NCBI GenBank assembly: GCA_910578475.1
Contig: CAJTRK010000037.1
Span: forward strand, 1-26,847
DNA: 26,847 nt
From: an uncultured Lachnospiraceae bacterium
GTDB lineage: Bacteria > Bacillota > Clostridia > Lachnospirales > Lachnospiraceae
Direction: 5' to 3'
The translations under genes were made by a program, and so were the position numbers. Below are positions 1 to 7,106 of this stretch, piece by piece (position 1 is the first letter of the stretch; the number at the start of each line of letters is the position of its first letter). The notes under the pieces are model-generated. The model was not told where the DNA came from. It saw nothing but the letters and a program-made list of their open reading frames with translations, and searched no databases.

Positions 1-228
1 GGAACTGGGTGCATTACATCCGGCTTTCATATTCACATAAATACTGCTAAAACCTTTTTGCGACACGATATATTCTGTTAGAAAAAAACTTTTTCCAACT
101 CCGTTTTTGCCGTTTATCCAAAGTGCATACCCAACGTTTTCTTTAAAATTCCCAATAAAATTATCAACTATTTTTCGTTCCCTCATACGATTCACAAATT
201 CGAATTTGAAAACATCCGTATTAAGCAT
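1..228 (-). CDS. P-loop (AAA-type) ATPase, N-terminal fragment cut by the window edge
   Basis: The reading frame begins at an ATG on the minus strand (complement of 226-228) and runs open for 76 codons off the left edge. A GGGAG ribosome binding site lies about 6 nt upstream. The visible protein has a short charged N-terminal segment, then a Walker A motif, GKNGVGKS at residues 40-47, followed by a hydrophobic strand (SSIYVNM) as expected after the first helix of a P-loop fold. Only the nucleotide-binding start is visible, so the family (KAP, AAA_16 or defence-type ATPase) cannot be fixed. Base composition is clearly more AT-rich than the housekeeping genes further right, and the neighbour is a tyrosine recombinase. 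I infer accessory or horizontally acquired DNA. That it is a P-loop NTPase is well supported; its role is unknown. Confidence 0.75.
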   Translation of the reverse strand, partial: MLNTDVFKFEFVNRMRERKIVDNFIGNFKENVGYALWINGKNGVGKSFFLTEYIVSQKGFSSIYVNMKAGCNAPSS

Positions 229-314
229 AGTTATCTCCCAATATAGCGTTATATTCGGCATATTCCCACCCCTGCCCGATAATACCGGATTATCCGTCAA
301 TCTCCACTTTCCCC

Positions 315-1235
315 TCAAACCCTGAAATCTTTCCTCGGATGTTTCGCCGTCAGAATATCCCGCTGCTTTTTCATCGCTACATGCGTATAAATTTCCGTAA
401 TATTAATCGAGCTATGACCGAGCATTTCCTGAATATACCGGATATCGACATCCGCTTCTAACAGGCTCGTTGCAAAAGTATGACGGAACATATGAGGCGT
501 GATATGCAGTTCAATAGCGGCGAGCGAAGTATATTTATGAATCATCCGCCGGACGGCCTGGTCCGACAGGGCACGTCCGGACTGATTGGCAAAAAAATGT
601 CCGCAGTTTTGTATATGTTCATAAAACACATGTTTGTATTCTTCCAGAATCCGGATAACATCATCATTTCCAATCTGAATCTGTCGTTCCTTTGAGCCTT
701 TGCCGTAGATTAATATATTTCTGTCAAAAAGATTTACGTCGCGGACTTTTAAAGAACATAATTCCGAAATCCGCATTCCGGTGGCAAAGAGCAATTCGAT
801 GACTGCGATATCCCGGAGCGTATTTTTTTTCAGATAGTCGGTGTTGGCATGGGCATATTGTGTGTACATCGTGGATAAGAATGTTTCGACGGTGTGCAGG
901 GGAATCGTTTTGGGAAGAATGACGGGTTCCCGGAATCGTATCTGCATTTTGTGAAAAGGATTGCGCTCGATAAGTTCCCGGTATTCGAAGTAGTGGAAAA
1001 GGGCTTTGACGGAAGCAATTTTTCGCTTAACAGTCTTAGGTTTGTATGTTTGATGGAGTTCTGCTATAAAGTCTTCCAAAATGGCAGAGTTTATGGACGC
1101 GAGATTGGTACAGGGAATTTTGGAGTAGAACTGTGTCAGGTCGATGCGATAGGCCTTTAATGTTTTTTCATCCAGTCGTTTCTGATATCTGCAGTATGTC
1201 AGGTAATTTTCAATGTGTGTCTGTAAACTGTTCAT
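315..1235 (-). CDS. Tyrosine recombinase, XerC/XerD type
   Basis: A 306-residue site-specific recombinase of typical family length. Residues 1-85 form the SAM-like core-binding domain. The catalytic domain carries the full set: R155 (ATGMRISEL), K179 (GKGSKER), H248 and R251 (TPHMFRHTF), H274 (LGHSS) and nucleophile Y283 (EIYTHV). The enzyme should cut and rejoin DNA through a 3'-phosphotyrosine link. The start is preceded by GAGGAGG about 7 nt upstream. It lies between an AT-rich ATPase fragment and a 161-bp inverted-repeat element. That setting suggests a mobile-element or element-resolving recombinase at least as much as the chromosome-dimer enzyme, which cannot be excluded. The left arm of the repeat begins about 50 bp upstream of the start codon and may contribute promoter sequence. 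Confidence 0.9.
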   Translation of the reverse strand: MNSLQTHIENYLTYCRYQKRLDEKTLKAYRIDLTQFYSKIPCTNLASINSAILEDFIAELHQTYKPKTVKRKIASVKALFHYFEYRELIERNPFHKMQIRFREPVILPKTIPLHTVETFLSTMYTQYAHANTDYLKKNTLRDIAVIELLFATGMRISELCSLKVRDVNLFDRNILIYGKGSKERQIQIGNDDVIRILEEYKHVFYEHIQNCGHFFANQSGRALSDQAVRRMIHKYTSLAAIELHITPHMFRHTFATSLLEADVDIRYIQEMLGHSSINITEIYTHVAMKKQRDILTAKHPRKDFRV

Positions 1236-1284
1236 GATGGAGCCTCCTCTTTTTTGTTCCAGTCTAGCAGAAATGGAGGGGGCC

Positions 1285-1445
1285 AGTGTACTGTATCATT
1301 CACATTTCACCAAATAACTTGCTTGAATTTTCATCTGCCGTGTTGTCGTCGGTCAACGATGCCACCGCATCGACTCCCTCCTCCGCCTTGCAGAATGAAA
1401 ATTCATTCTGCGTCATTTGGCTGAAAATGAATGATACGGCACACT
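1285..1445. repeat. 161-bp near-palindromic, MITE-like intergenic element
   Basis: The outer arms 1285-1318 and 1412-1445 are inverted copies matching at 26 of 34 positions; both ends read AGTGT...ACACT. The arms continue inward: 1324-1334 pairs perfectly with 1395-1405, and 1335-1338 with 1390-1393. A further apical hairpin lies at 1357-1372 (cgatgc / gcatcg around CACC). Nearly the whole element could fold as one long hairpin. The 10+10 bp palindrome at 1390-1411 is an alternative fold of the right inner arm. No open reading frame and no clear target-site duplication are visible. The pattern fits a non-autonomous mobile repeat or a structured intergenic repeat family. It occupies most of the gap between recombinase and permease. 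Confidence 0.7.
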
Positions 1446-1497
1446 AAATATCTTCTGTGTAAAATTTATATCCGGGTGATAAGAGATGTTTTTTAGA

Positions 1498-1521
1498 AGG
1501 CTGTGGGCTGCCCCACAGCCT
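1498..1521. terminator. Hairpin just downstream of the ABC permease
   Basis: A perfect 10-bp GC-rich stem (AGGCTGTGGG / CCCACAGCCT) with a 4-nt loop lies 7 bp beyond the permease stop codon. It is the obvious end point for the minus-strand transporter transcript. On that strand it is followed by A-rich, not U-rich, sequence, so it is not a canonical intrinsic terminator. It may act as an RNA-stabilising 3' hairpin. Confidence 0.45.
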
Positions 1522-1528
1522 GTGTTTG

Positions 1529-4252
1529 TTATTCCCCTTCCCGCAGTCTTTCTACGATAGATTTTCCGGATGCCTGCCGGTAAGAGAGCAGCGGGACCAA
1601 AAAGCCAATCAGTGCAAAGACAGGCATAACGAGAAGGAGCGGCATCGCCGTAAAGCGGTAACTGAAAAACCAGAACATATTGCTGAGTGCGTTTGCGGTA
1701 AGCGGCGCTGTCGCGAAGGTCAGCAAGAGCGAGAAAACAATGGAACCGAGCGTCAGCAGTTCTCCTTCCGCAACCAACATTTTTTTCAGCTGCCGGCCGG
1801 TCATGCCGACGGATTGCAGAACGGCAAATTCTTTGCGGCGGGCAATTATATTTGTCAGGATGACGTTCAGAAAGTTCAGAATCCCGATTAATCCGATGAC
1901 AAAGCTTAAAACACAGCCGCAAAGCTGGTACATATATTTTTCGGCAGCAAAGCCTTCCATATAGATTTTTTTACTTTCATAAGCATATTGCGGCATTATA
2001 TTGCCGGTAAAATCGGCGACATAGTTTTCCATCTGTTCGACGGCGTTTTCTTCCATATCGAAAAGATAGTATAAGACCGCATCGGTTCCGGTGTCCTGGC
2101 AAAAAGTGTCCGCGCCCATAATGAATTCATTGTTGCCGTAATAACGGTAGCTAATCGCGGAAGGGATATCCACAAGCGCGGCGACTTCATAGATGACATC
2201 CCGTTGTTTCAGAATGCGCACGTCAACGTTTTGGAGTTCCGTTTCGGGAATGCTTTCGAAATCGGGATAAATGTTTCCGGTTATGGTATTATAGAGTTCC
2301 GTCTCCTCAATATAGCGTATCGTCATCTGGTCGCCGATTTTCGGCCAGTTGCTTCCTTCTCTGGCGCTGCCGTCATCGTTTTCTGCATACACGGCGGCGA
2401 TATAATGGGTTTCGCCGTTTTCGTATAGTTTCGATAAATCTCCTTCGAGAACGGTCAGTTTGTTCAGGCAAAAGGGCTCCATGCCGTAGAGCTGTACGTT
2501 ATCGAGAAGCATACCGTTTTCCATTTCCGCATTCGCGAGAAGTTCGTCTATCTGCGATTCTGTATAGAGCCATCTGTGTGTCAGCCTGTAATCGTTTTCT
2601 GTGATAAATTCCTGTGCGATACCGTATTTTCCATAGGTTCTACCGCTGTCCAAAATACCGCCCTGCGCGTTTATGGATGCGATAACGTCCTCGGAAACGC
2701 CCAGTTCTTCGGAAAAGGACGGCCTGCCTGCGCCTACCTGAAAATAGCCGGCATTGGCGAAGATGAAGTCTGCGGTGATGTTGCGCAGATATTTGTCCAT
2801 ATCAAATCCGCTTGTCAGTGTAACCGTCATATTCAAAAGGACGACGGAAAGCGAGAGGGATATAACGGTCAGAACTGTTTTTCTGCGGTTCCTTCCAAGA
2901 TTGGCCCATGCCATCCGGAAGATAGAGGCGCCGCTTTGTGTATGGCGTATGCGGTGAACCTCATCTTTGACAGAAGCCCGCCGCCGGGCATGTTTTACGG
3001 CTTTTCGGATGCAGACGGGTGTTCCTTCCGTATAGCGGACCGCGTCGATTGGGGAAACGCCGGCGGCCATACGCCCCGGTTTTTTACAGGAAATAATGAC
3101 CGTGAGCAGAGAAAAGAGGGATGCTCCGATGAAAATCCACGGACTGACGGAAAGCGCATCCTGGTAAACGCTCAGGTTGGAAAGAACGACAGGGGTCAGA
3201 AAAGCGCCGATGCCGTAGCCGGCAAGTAATCCGATGGGGATGCCGATGCCGGACAGAAAAACCGCCTGTAAAAGAATCATATGTTTCAGTTGTCTTCCGG
3301 TTGTGCCGATGGTTTTCATAAGGCCATAAAAACGGATATCGTTGGCAACGGAAATCTGAAAGATATTGTAAATAATCAGATATCCGGTAAGCATGATTAG
3401 AAATACGATGAGCAGAATCGATACTATCGTTCCGAATTCAAGATTGCCGGAAGTCTGAACATTGATATAACCCCAGTTAATGCCGATGGGAATATAGGTA
3501 TCTTCTTTGTTACAGTTTTCTGTCTGATAGCCATGTCCGGCCAGAACCTCCAGAAGATTTTCCTCTATGCGGGCGGAATTTCGGAACATGACTTCCAGAC
3601 TGTAAAAACCGGTCATACCGTCGTGACCCTGCCAGTTTGTCTTTGTAAGGATTTCCTGCACGCGGCTTTCCGGAAGCAGCACATGATTGGCGGGGGAGAC
3701 CTGGTCGAAGTCCCAATAGCCGCAGAGCGTAAATGTTTCCGTCGTTTCGGTTCCGTCCACATCGAAAGTCATGGTAAATTCGGCACCGATTTCAGGCTCG
3801 ATGCCTAATAAGGCCAGGACGGTCGTGTCGGCAGCGGCTTCGTTTGTGCCTTCTTTCGGCAGACGGCCTTTGACCGGTTCCAGGAAGCACCATTTCGCAT
3901 AGTTTTCGTCCACATAACTGATTTCTACATGGGATTTTTGAAAGGGCGCGTCATAAGGGACGCCCAGGAAACGCCGCATGCCCCACTCCTTGATAAGCGG
4001 GTCTTCGCGCAGCTCTTCGGCCTGTTCTTTCGTCAGAAACTTAAAGTGTCCATGTGAATAGCCGCCGGCCTGTCGGAAATTGGATTGTTCATAACCATAG
4101 ACGATGGACATGGCAACTGTAAAAATGGACGTAAACAGAATTGCCGTCAGTGAAATGGCGAGAATGGCAATGATGTTTCTTGTTTTAGCGGCCTTCATAT
4201 TGCGAAAACTGATATGTCGTATACATTTCCGGTTGCGGACATGAAGTTTCAT
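1529..4252 (-). CDS. ABC transporter permease with two FtsX domains
   Basis: A 907-residue membrane protein. The chosen ATG (complement of 4250-4252) has a near-ideal AAAGGAGGT 8 nt upstream, lying inside the end of the ATPase gene; a start 9 codons earlier is open but poorer. Layout: one membrane segment at about 26-49, a large extracytoplasmic domain, a first FtsX domain with three membrane segments from about 272 to 410, another membrane segment near 460-480 (preceded by WANLGRNRRKT), a second extracytoplasmic domain, and a C-terminal FtsX domain from about 772 to 907 containing RRKEFAVLQSVGMTGRQLKKM. This is the architecture of the MacB/BceB/FtsX-type permeases that export or detach peptides rather than import solutes. 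It should pair with the adjacent ATPase. The two-component system upstream suggests induction by an envelope or antimicrobial-peptide signal, but the substrate is not readable. Confidence 0.92.
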   Translation of the reverse strand: MKLHVRNRKCIRHISFRNMKAAKTRNIIAILAISLTAILFTSIFTVAMSIVYGYEQSNFRQAGGYSHGHFKFLTKEQAEELREDPLIKEWGMRRFLGVPYDAPFQKSHVEISYVDENYAKWCFLEPVKGRLPKEGTNEAAADTTVLALLGIEPEIGAEFTMTFDVDGTETTETFTLCGYWDFDQVSPANHVLLPESRVQEILTKTNWQGHDGMTGFYSLEVMFRNSARIEENLLEVLAGHGYQTENCNKEDTYIPIGINWGYINVQTSGNLEFGTIVSILLIVFLIMLTGYLIIYNIFQISVANDIRFYGLMKTIGTTGRQLKHMILLQAVFLSGIGIPIGLLAGYGIGAFLTPVVLSNLSVYQDALSVSPWIFIGASLFSLLTVIISCKKPGRMAAGVSPIDAVRYTEGTPVCIRKAVKHARRRASVKDEVHRIRHTQSGASIFRMAWANLGRNRRKTVLTVISLSLSVVLLNMTVTLTSGFDMDKYLRNITADFIFANAGYFQVGAGRPSFSEELGVSEDVIASINAQGGILDSGRTYGKYGIAQEFITENDYRLTHRWLYTESQIDELLANAEMENGMLLDNVQLYGMEPFCLNKLTVLEGDLSKLYENGETHYIAAVYAENDDGSAREGSNWPKIGDQMTIRYIEETELYNTITGNIYPDFESIPETELQNVDVRILKQRDVIYEVAALVDIPSAISYRYYGNNEFIMGADTFCQDTGTDAVLYYLFDMEENAVEQMENYVADFTGNIMPQYAYESKKIYMEGFAAEKYMYQLCGCVLSFVIGLIGILNFLNVILTNIIARRKEFAVLQSVGMTGRQLKKMLVAEGELLTLGSIVFSLLLTFATAPLTANALSNMFWFFSYRFTAMPLLLVMPVFALIGFLVPLLSYRQASGKSIVERLREGE

Positions 4253-4254
4253 TG

Positions 4255-4950
4255 TCACAGACCTCCTTTTCCCGCGCATGGTTTCGATGCCAGAAGCGCG
4301 CCATCCTCAATTCGGACGATTCGGTCGGCGAGCTGTGCGATTTCTTCATTATGCGTTATCATGACGATAGTCTGTGAGAATTTTTGGCTCGTGATTTTCA
4401 GAAGGTTCAGGACGTCCTGAGATGTCCGGCTGTCCAGATTGCCGGTCGGCTCATCGGCAAGGATAATGGCCGGTTTGGATGCGAGTGCACGCCCGATGGC
4501 AACACGCTGCTGCTGGCCGCCGGACAGATTGTTCGGAAGACTCTGCAGTTTCGCAGTCAGTCCGAGCATTTCAATAACGGAGTCGATGTATGGCCTGTCG
4601 ATGGCGCCGCCGTCAAGCTGAATGGGAAGAACGATATTTTCATAAACCGATAAAACCGGGACCAGATTATAATTTTGAAAAACAAAGCCGATTTTTCTCC
4701 TTCGGAAAATGGTCAGCGCTTCTTCTTTTAACGTAAAAAGTTCTTTTCCGTCTACGACAACGCTGCCCGATGTGGGGCGGTCGAGCCCGCCGAGCATATG
4801 AAGGAGCGTGGATTTTCCGCTGCCGCTTGTCCCGACGACTGCGACAAATTCTCCCTTTTCGACGTTAAAATTGACATCTTTCAGAGCATGGACTTCGTTT
4901 GCACCGCTGCCATAGAGTTTGGTCAGATTGGTTGTTGATAAAATTGACAT
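4255..4950 (-). CDS. ABC transporter ATP-binding protein, MacB/LolD-type
   Basis: A 231-residue nucleotide-binding subunit. I start it at MSILSTTNL because AGGG lies 8 nt upstream and family proteins begin there; the frame is open for 35 more codons upstream but these look non-coding. Motifs: Walker A GTSGSGKST (40-48), Q-loop Q92 (VFQNYNLVP), signature LSGGQ (142-146), Walker B IILADEPTGNLD (from 162) and switch H200. The Q-loop and signature strings are those of ATPases that partner FtsX-type permeases. The stop codon lies 2 bp before the permease start, so the two are probably translationally coupled. A 128-bp leader with a hairpin separates it from the histidine kinase gene upstream. Confidence 0.95.
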   Translation of the reverse strand: MSILSTTNLTKLYGSGANEVHALKDVNFNVEKGEFVAVVGTSGSGKSTLLHMLGGLDRPTSGSVVVDGKELFTLKEEALTIFRRRKIGFVFQNYNLVPVLSVYENIVLPIQLDGGAIDRPYIDSVIEMLGLTAKLQSLPNNLSGGQQQRVAIGRALASKPAIILADEPTGNLDSRTSQDVLNLLKITSQKFSQTIVMITHNEEIAQLADRIVRIEDGALLASKPCAGKGGL

Positions 4951-4973
4951 AGCAATAACCCTGCCTTTCCATA

Positions 4974-4996
4974 GCCTGCGAATTTGGGCCGCAGGC
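4974..4996 (-). other. Hairpin in the leader of the ABC transporter genes
   Basis: Inverted arms GCCTGCG / CGCAGGC (7 bp, 9-nt loop) lie about 24 nt upstream of the ATPase start, within the 128-bp gap after the kinase gene. No U-run follows. In related sensor-transporter loci the response regulator binds upstream of the transporter genes, so this gap is the natural place for such control. I see no convincing promoter in it. Confidence 0.4.
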
Positions 4997-5078
4997 ATAA
5001 ATTTGCGTGTGATTTTCTCTTCGTCCAATATGTTATCATCTGATTCTTTCCACATTCTTTCCGCCGTTGAGAAAATTC

Positions 5079-6023
5079 TTACGTTTTTGACAGATTTGCG
5101 GTTCGTATCTGAAGGTTTACCGCAAATACGGAGCCTTTTCCGGGTTCGGATATCAGTTTGATATAACCGCCTTCTTTGGCGATAATTTCTCTGGCGAGGT
5201 AAAGGCCGACGCCGATGCCCTGGGCGTCCGCCACTTGCCGGGAGCGGTAGAAACGGGTAAAGACCTGCGCCTGTTCTTCTTCGTCAATGCCGATTCCCGT
5301 ATCCGCAATTTCGATACGACAGAACAGTTCATAGGGAATGAGCCTTACCGTGATACCGCCCGTTTCCGTATATTTGACGGCATTGTCCAACAGATTGCCA
5401 AGCGCTTCCAATGTCCATTTTTCGTCAAAAAAGGCATGAGGTTCCGGCGTATTTGGAGAAGAAAAAGGAAGCAGGCGAAGCGTAAGCCCTTTGGCCTCGG
5501 CAGCCGGAACATACTGTGCACAGGCTTTTGCAAGAAGCGGCATGACGGCCTTGTCTTTTGGATGCAGCGATAAGACGCCTGTTTCCAGCCGGGACATTTT
5601 GACGAGGGCGGAGATTAGAAAATCCAGTTTTTTCGTCTGGATGTTGATTGTGTTTACATAACTTCGGACTTCTTCCGGAAGTTCCTGTTCTTCCAGAAGT
5701 TCGCCGTATAGACGGAGACTGGAGATTGGTGTTTTGGTCTGATGGGAGATATCCGAAACAAGCATTTGAATGCGTTCTTTTTCAATGGCCACGTTTTTGG
5801 CGGAAACCGTGGAAGTATCCAGATAACGGGCGAGTTTGAATTCCAGCGCGGAAAGTATGGATTCATCCATTTGTTCTACCGAAAAATTTCCCGCAATCGC
5901 CCGGTCCAGCATACGCTCCAGCTGCTCCATCGTATGTTTCACGGAGAAATAACTGCGGGCAGCGATAATAAAAGAAATGATAACACAAAGTAGTGCAATA
6001 CCGATTATGACAGATTGAAACAT
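5079..6023 (-). CDS. Sensor histidine kinase with a single N-terminal membrane segment
   Basis: A 314-residue kinase. Residues 3-21 form one hydrophobic segment and there is no extracytoplasmic sensor domain. Then come a linker, the dimerisation/phosphoacceptor box SDISHQTKTP with H94, and a HATPase_c domain with N-box N210/N214 (GNLLDNAVKYT), G1 DTGIGI (241-246) and G2 GIGVGLYLA (269-277). Start ATG with AGAGGAAAG upstream. Kinases that lack a sensor domain and sit beside FtsX-type ABC transporters usually read the transporter itself, as in BceS-like systems; here that is an inference from context. The kinase follows the regulator gene after a 117-bp gap that holds two tandem hairpins, so its expression may be set below that of the regulator. 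Confidence 0.93.
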   Translation of the reverse strand: MFQSVIIGIALLCVIISFIIAARSYFSVKHTMEQLERMLDRAIAGNFSVEQMDESILSALEFKLARYLDTSTVSAKNVAIEKERIQMLVSDISHQTKTPISSLRLYGELLEEQELPEEVRSYVNTINIQTKKLDFLISALVKMSRLETGVLSLHPKDKAVMPLLAKACAQYVPAAEAKGLTLRLLPFSSPNTPEPHAFFDEKWTLEALGNLLDNAVKYTETGGITVRLIPYELFCRIEIADTGIGIDEEEQAQVFTRFYRSRQVADAQGIGVGLYLAREIIAKEGGYIKLISEPGKGSVFAVNLQIRTANLSKT

Positions 6024-6082
6024 GATAATTTCTTTCCTCTTTTCTTATTCCGCATAATAGTACAATATTTGACAGATTCATT

Positions 6083-6146
6083 GACAGAATCGTCAGAAGC
6101 GATTCTGTCGCGTAAAGAAGATTTGCTCCGCAAATCTTCTTTACGC
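6083..6146 (-). other. Two abutting perfect hairpins between response regulator and kinase
   Basis: Hairpin one (6110-6146) has a perfect 17-bp stem and 3-nt loop, and its arm includes the last sense codon and stop codon of the response regulator. Hairpin two (6083-6109) has a perfect 10-bp stem (GACAGAATCG / CGATTCTGTC) and 7-nt loop. They touch with no base between them. Neither is followed by a run of U on the coding strand, so they are more likely to stall RNA decay or partly attenuate read-through than to act as full terminators. Confidence 0.7.
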
Positions 6147-6821
6147 TTTCCACCGATACCCGATTCCATACACAGTCTCGATGGCGTTCTGTGCTTCCAG
6201 TTTGTCCCGCAGCCGTTTCACGGAGACGGAAAGCGCGTTTTCATCCACAAAATCGGAGTCTTCTGTCCAGACGTAGTCGATGAGGCGGCTGCGGGGAAGG
6301 GTGATGCCGGCATTTTCGGTCAGAATGCGAAGCAGCTTCTGTTCGGTTTTGCTCAGATTTATCACATTTCCGGAATGAAAGAAGCGCATTTTCTCAAAAT
6401 CAAAAAGATAGTCGTCCGTTCGATAGCAGAAGCCTTTCGACCGCCGCTCCTGCTGAGGACCGCGCAGCCGGGCGTTTACTCTGGCCCGCAGAATCGCGAG
6501 GCTGAACGGCTTTGTAATGTAGTCGTCGGCGCCCTGCTCCAGCGCGGAGACAATATCCGTTTCCAGGTCATTGGCGGTGAGCATGATAACGGGTATGTCG
6601 TATTGTTTTTTTATTTCTGTCAGAAAATCAAAACCGTTTCCGTCTGGCAGATTGGCGTCCAGAAGAATCAGGGAATAGTGATTCCGGTTATCCGGCATTA
6701 ATTTTTCCCTTGCGGCCTTCAGGCAGCCGCAGCTTTCCGCCGTGTGCTGTTCCGAAGAAAGCGCGCGGACAAGACCTTCGGCAAGGGATGTGTCATCTTC
6801 TACAATTAAAATCTGGTTCAT
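6141..6821 (-). CDS. OmpR-family response regulator
   Basis: A 226-residue DNA-binding regulator. Receiver domain at residues 1-118 with acidic pocket D9/D10, phosphoacceptor D55 (LILLDANLPDGNG), T82 and K104 (ITKPFS). A winged-helix DNA-binding domain spans about 130-226, ending in the typical YGIGYRWKA. Start ATG has AGAGGA upstream. It is first in the minus-strand run regulator, kinase, ATPase, permease and is the expected partner of the adjacent kinase. It probably controls the transporter genes and perhaps itself. Its own promoter has a perfect -10 but a poor -35, which suits an activated promoter. The final codons lie in a strong hairpin. Confidence 0.95.
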   Translation of the reverse strand: MNQILIVEDDTSLAEGLVRALSSEQHTAESCGCLKAAREKLMPDNRNHYSLILLDANLPDGNGFDFLTEIKKQYDIPVIMLTANDLETDIVSALEQGADDYITKPFSLAILRARVNARLRGPQQERRSKGFCYRTDDYLFDFEKMRFFHSGNVINLSKTEQKLLRILTENAGITLPRSRLIDYVWTEDSDFVDENALSVSVKRLRDKLEAQNAIETVYGIGYRWKA

Positions 6822-6855
6822 ATCGTCCTCTTGGTTTTCCTGTTTTTATGCAGTT

Positions 6856-6861
6856 ATTATA
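6856..6861 (-). promoter_or_regulatory. -10 element of the response regulator promoter
   Basis: The minus strand reads TATAAT about 35 bp upstream of the regulator start. No good -35 is found 16-18 bp further up. The direct repeat TTGATTGATATCAG (6863-6876) directly abuts this -10 and could bind an activator or repressor. Confidence 0.45.
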
Positions 6862-6862
6862 C

Positions 6863-6927
6863 TTGATTGATATCAGATAAGGGTAAATTTTTCGACCTAT
6901 ACATAGGCTCTTTTGATTGAGTATCAG
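6863..6927. repeat. Pair of direct repeats in the divergent control region
   Basis: TTGATTGATATCAG (6863-6876) recurs as TTGATTGAGTATCAG (6913-6927), with one inserted base and starts exactly 50 bp apart, about five helical turns. The first abuts the -10 of the response regulator; the second covers the -35 of the small-toxin promoter. This placement suggests a shared regulator of both divergent genes. No protein can be named. Confidence 0.45.
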
Positions 6928-6945
6928 CTTTCCATATGTTATAAT
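6917..6945 (+). promoter_or_regulatory. Promoter of the small toxin-like gene
   Basis: -35 TTGAGT (6917-6922), 17-bp spacer, -10 TATAAT (6940-6945). Predicted transcription start near 6952, giving a leader of about 74 nt. Confidence 0.65.
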
Positions 6946-6993
6946 AAACTCGTGTAATTGAAAAGAAAGTAGGATGCGATTTTCCGATGGATG

Positions 6994-7016
6994 CCCTCTA
7001 GTCTAACGAAAGAGGG
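6994..7016 (+). promoter_or_regulatory. Hairpin that can hide the toxin ribosome binding site
   Basis: CCCTCT (6994-6999) pairs with AGAGGG (7011-7016), which is the Shine-Dalgarno core of the small ORF; the loop is 11 nt. The string GATGCCCT occurs at 6990-6997 and again at 7018-7025, directly before the ATG. Two alternative partners for the ribosome binding site are therefore present. Leader-masked translation is common in type I toxin mRNAs. Confidence 0.55.
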
Positions 7017-7025
7017 TGATGCCCT

Positions 7026-7106
7026 ATGAGTATAATGGAAGTTCTTACATTATTACTTGTATTGTTTGCGGCTCTGTCTTACATAGACAATCATAAAAAG
7101 AAATAA
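7026..7106 (+). CDS. Small hydrophobic holin-like toxin peptide (type I TA candidate)
   Basis: A 26-codon ORF. Residues 1-5 are short and polar/acidic, residues 6-19 form one hydrophobic helix long enough to enter a membrane, and the tail ends in three lysines (DNHKKK). GAGGG lies 9 nt before the ATG. The length, single membrane segment and basic tail resemble the putative holin-like toxin family and other type I toxins (Fst/TxpA-like); this is by resemblance, not a search. The ORF has its own promoter (6917-6945) and terminator (7208-7240). A convergent promoter at 7198-7226 should make an antisense RNA covering its last codons and 3' UTR. If produced freely, the peptide should act at the cytoplasmic membrane. 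It is too short for most gene callers. Confidence 0.72.
   Translation: MSIMEVLTLLLVLFAALSYIDNHKKK

Noticed and set aside
1390..1411. Perfect 10+10 bp palindrome considered as a stand-alone terminator
   Set aside because: No U-run on either side, and it forms part of the larger 161-bp inverted-repeat element.
2576..3229. A 217-codon plus-strand frame within the permease gene
   Set aside because: Antisense shadow of an FtsX permease; cysteine-, glycine- and arginine-rich composition with no domain.
4951..5055. Upstream extension of the ABC ATPase by 35 codons
   Set aside because: No homology to family N-termini, includes a hairpin, and the internal ATG at 4950 has both a ribosome binding site and the canonical N-terminus.
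5086..5096. TTTGACAGATT shared by the end of the kinase gene and the region upstream of the kinase (6068-6078)
   Set aside because: The 5086 copy is coding sequence for the last kinase residues; an 11-bp match without dyad or position logic is likely chance.
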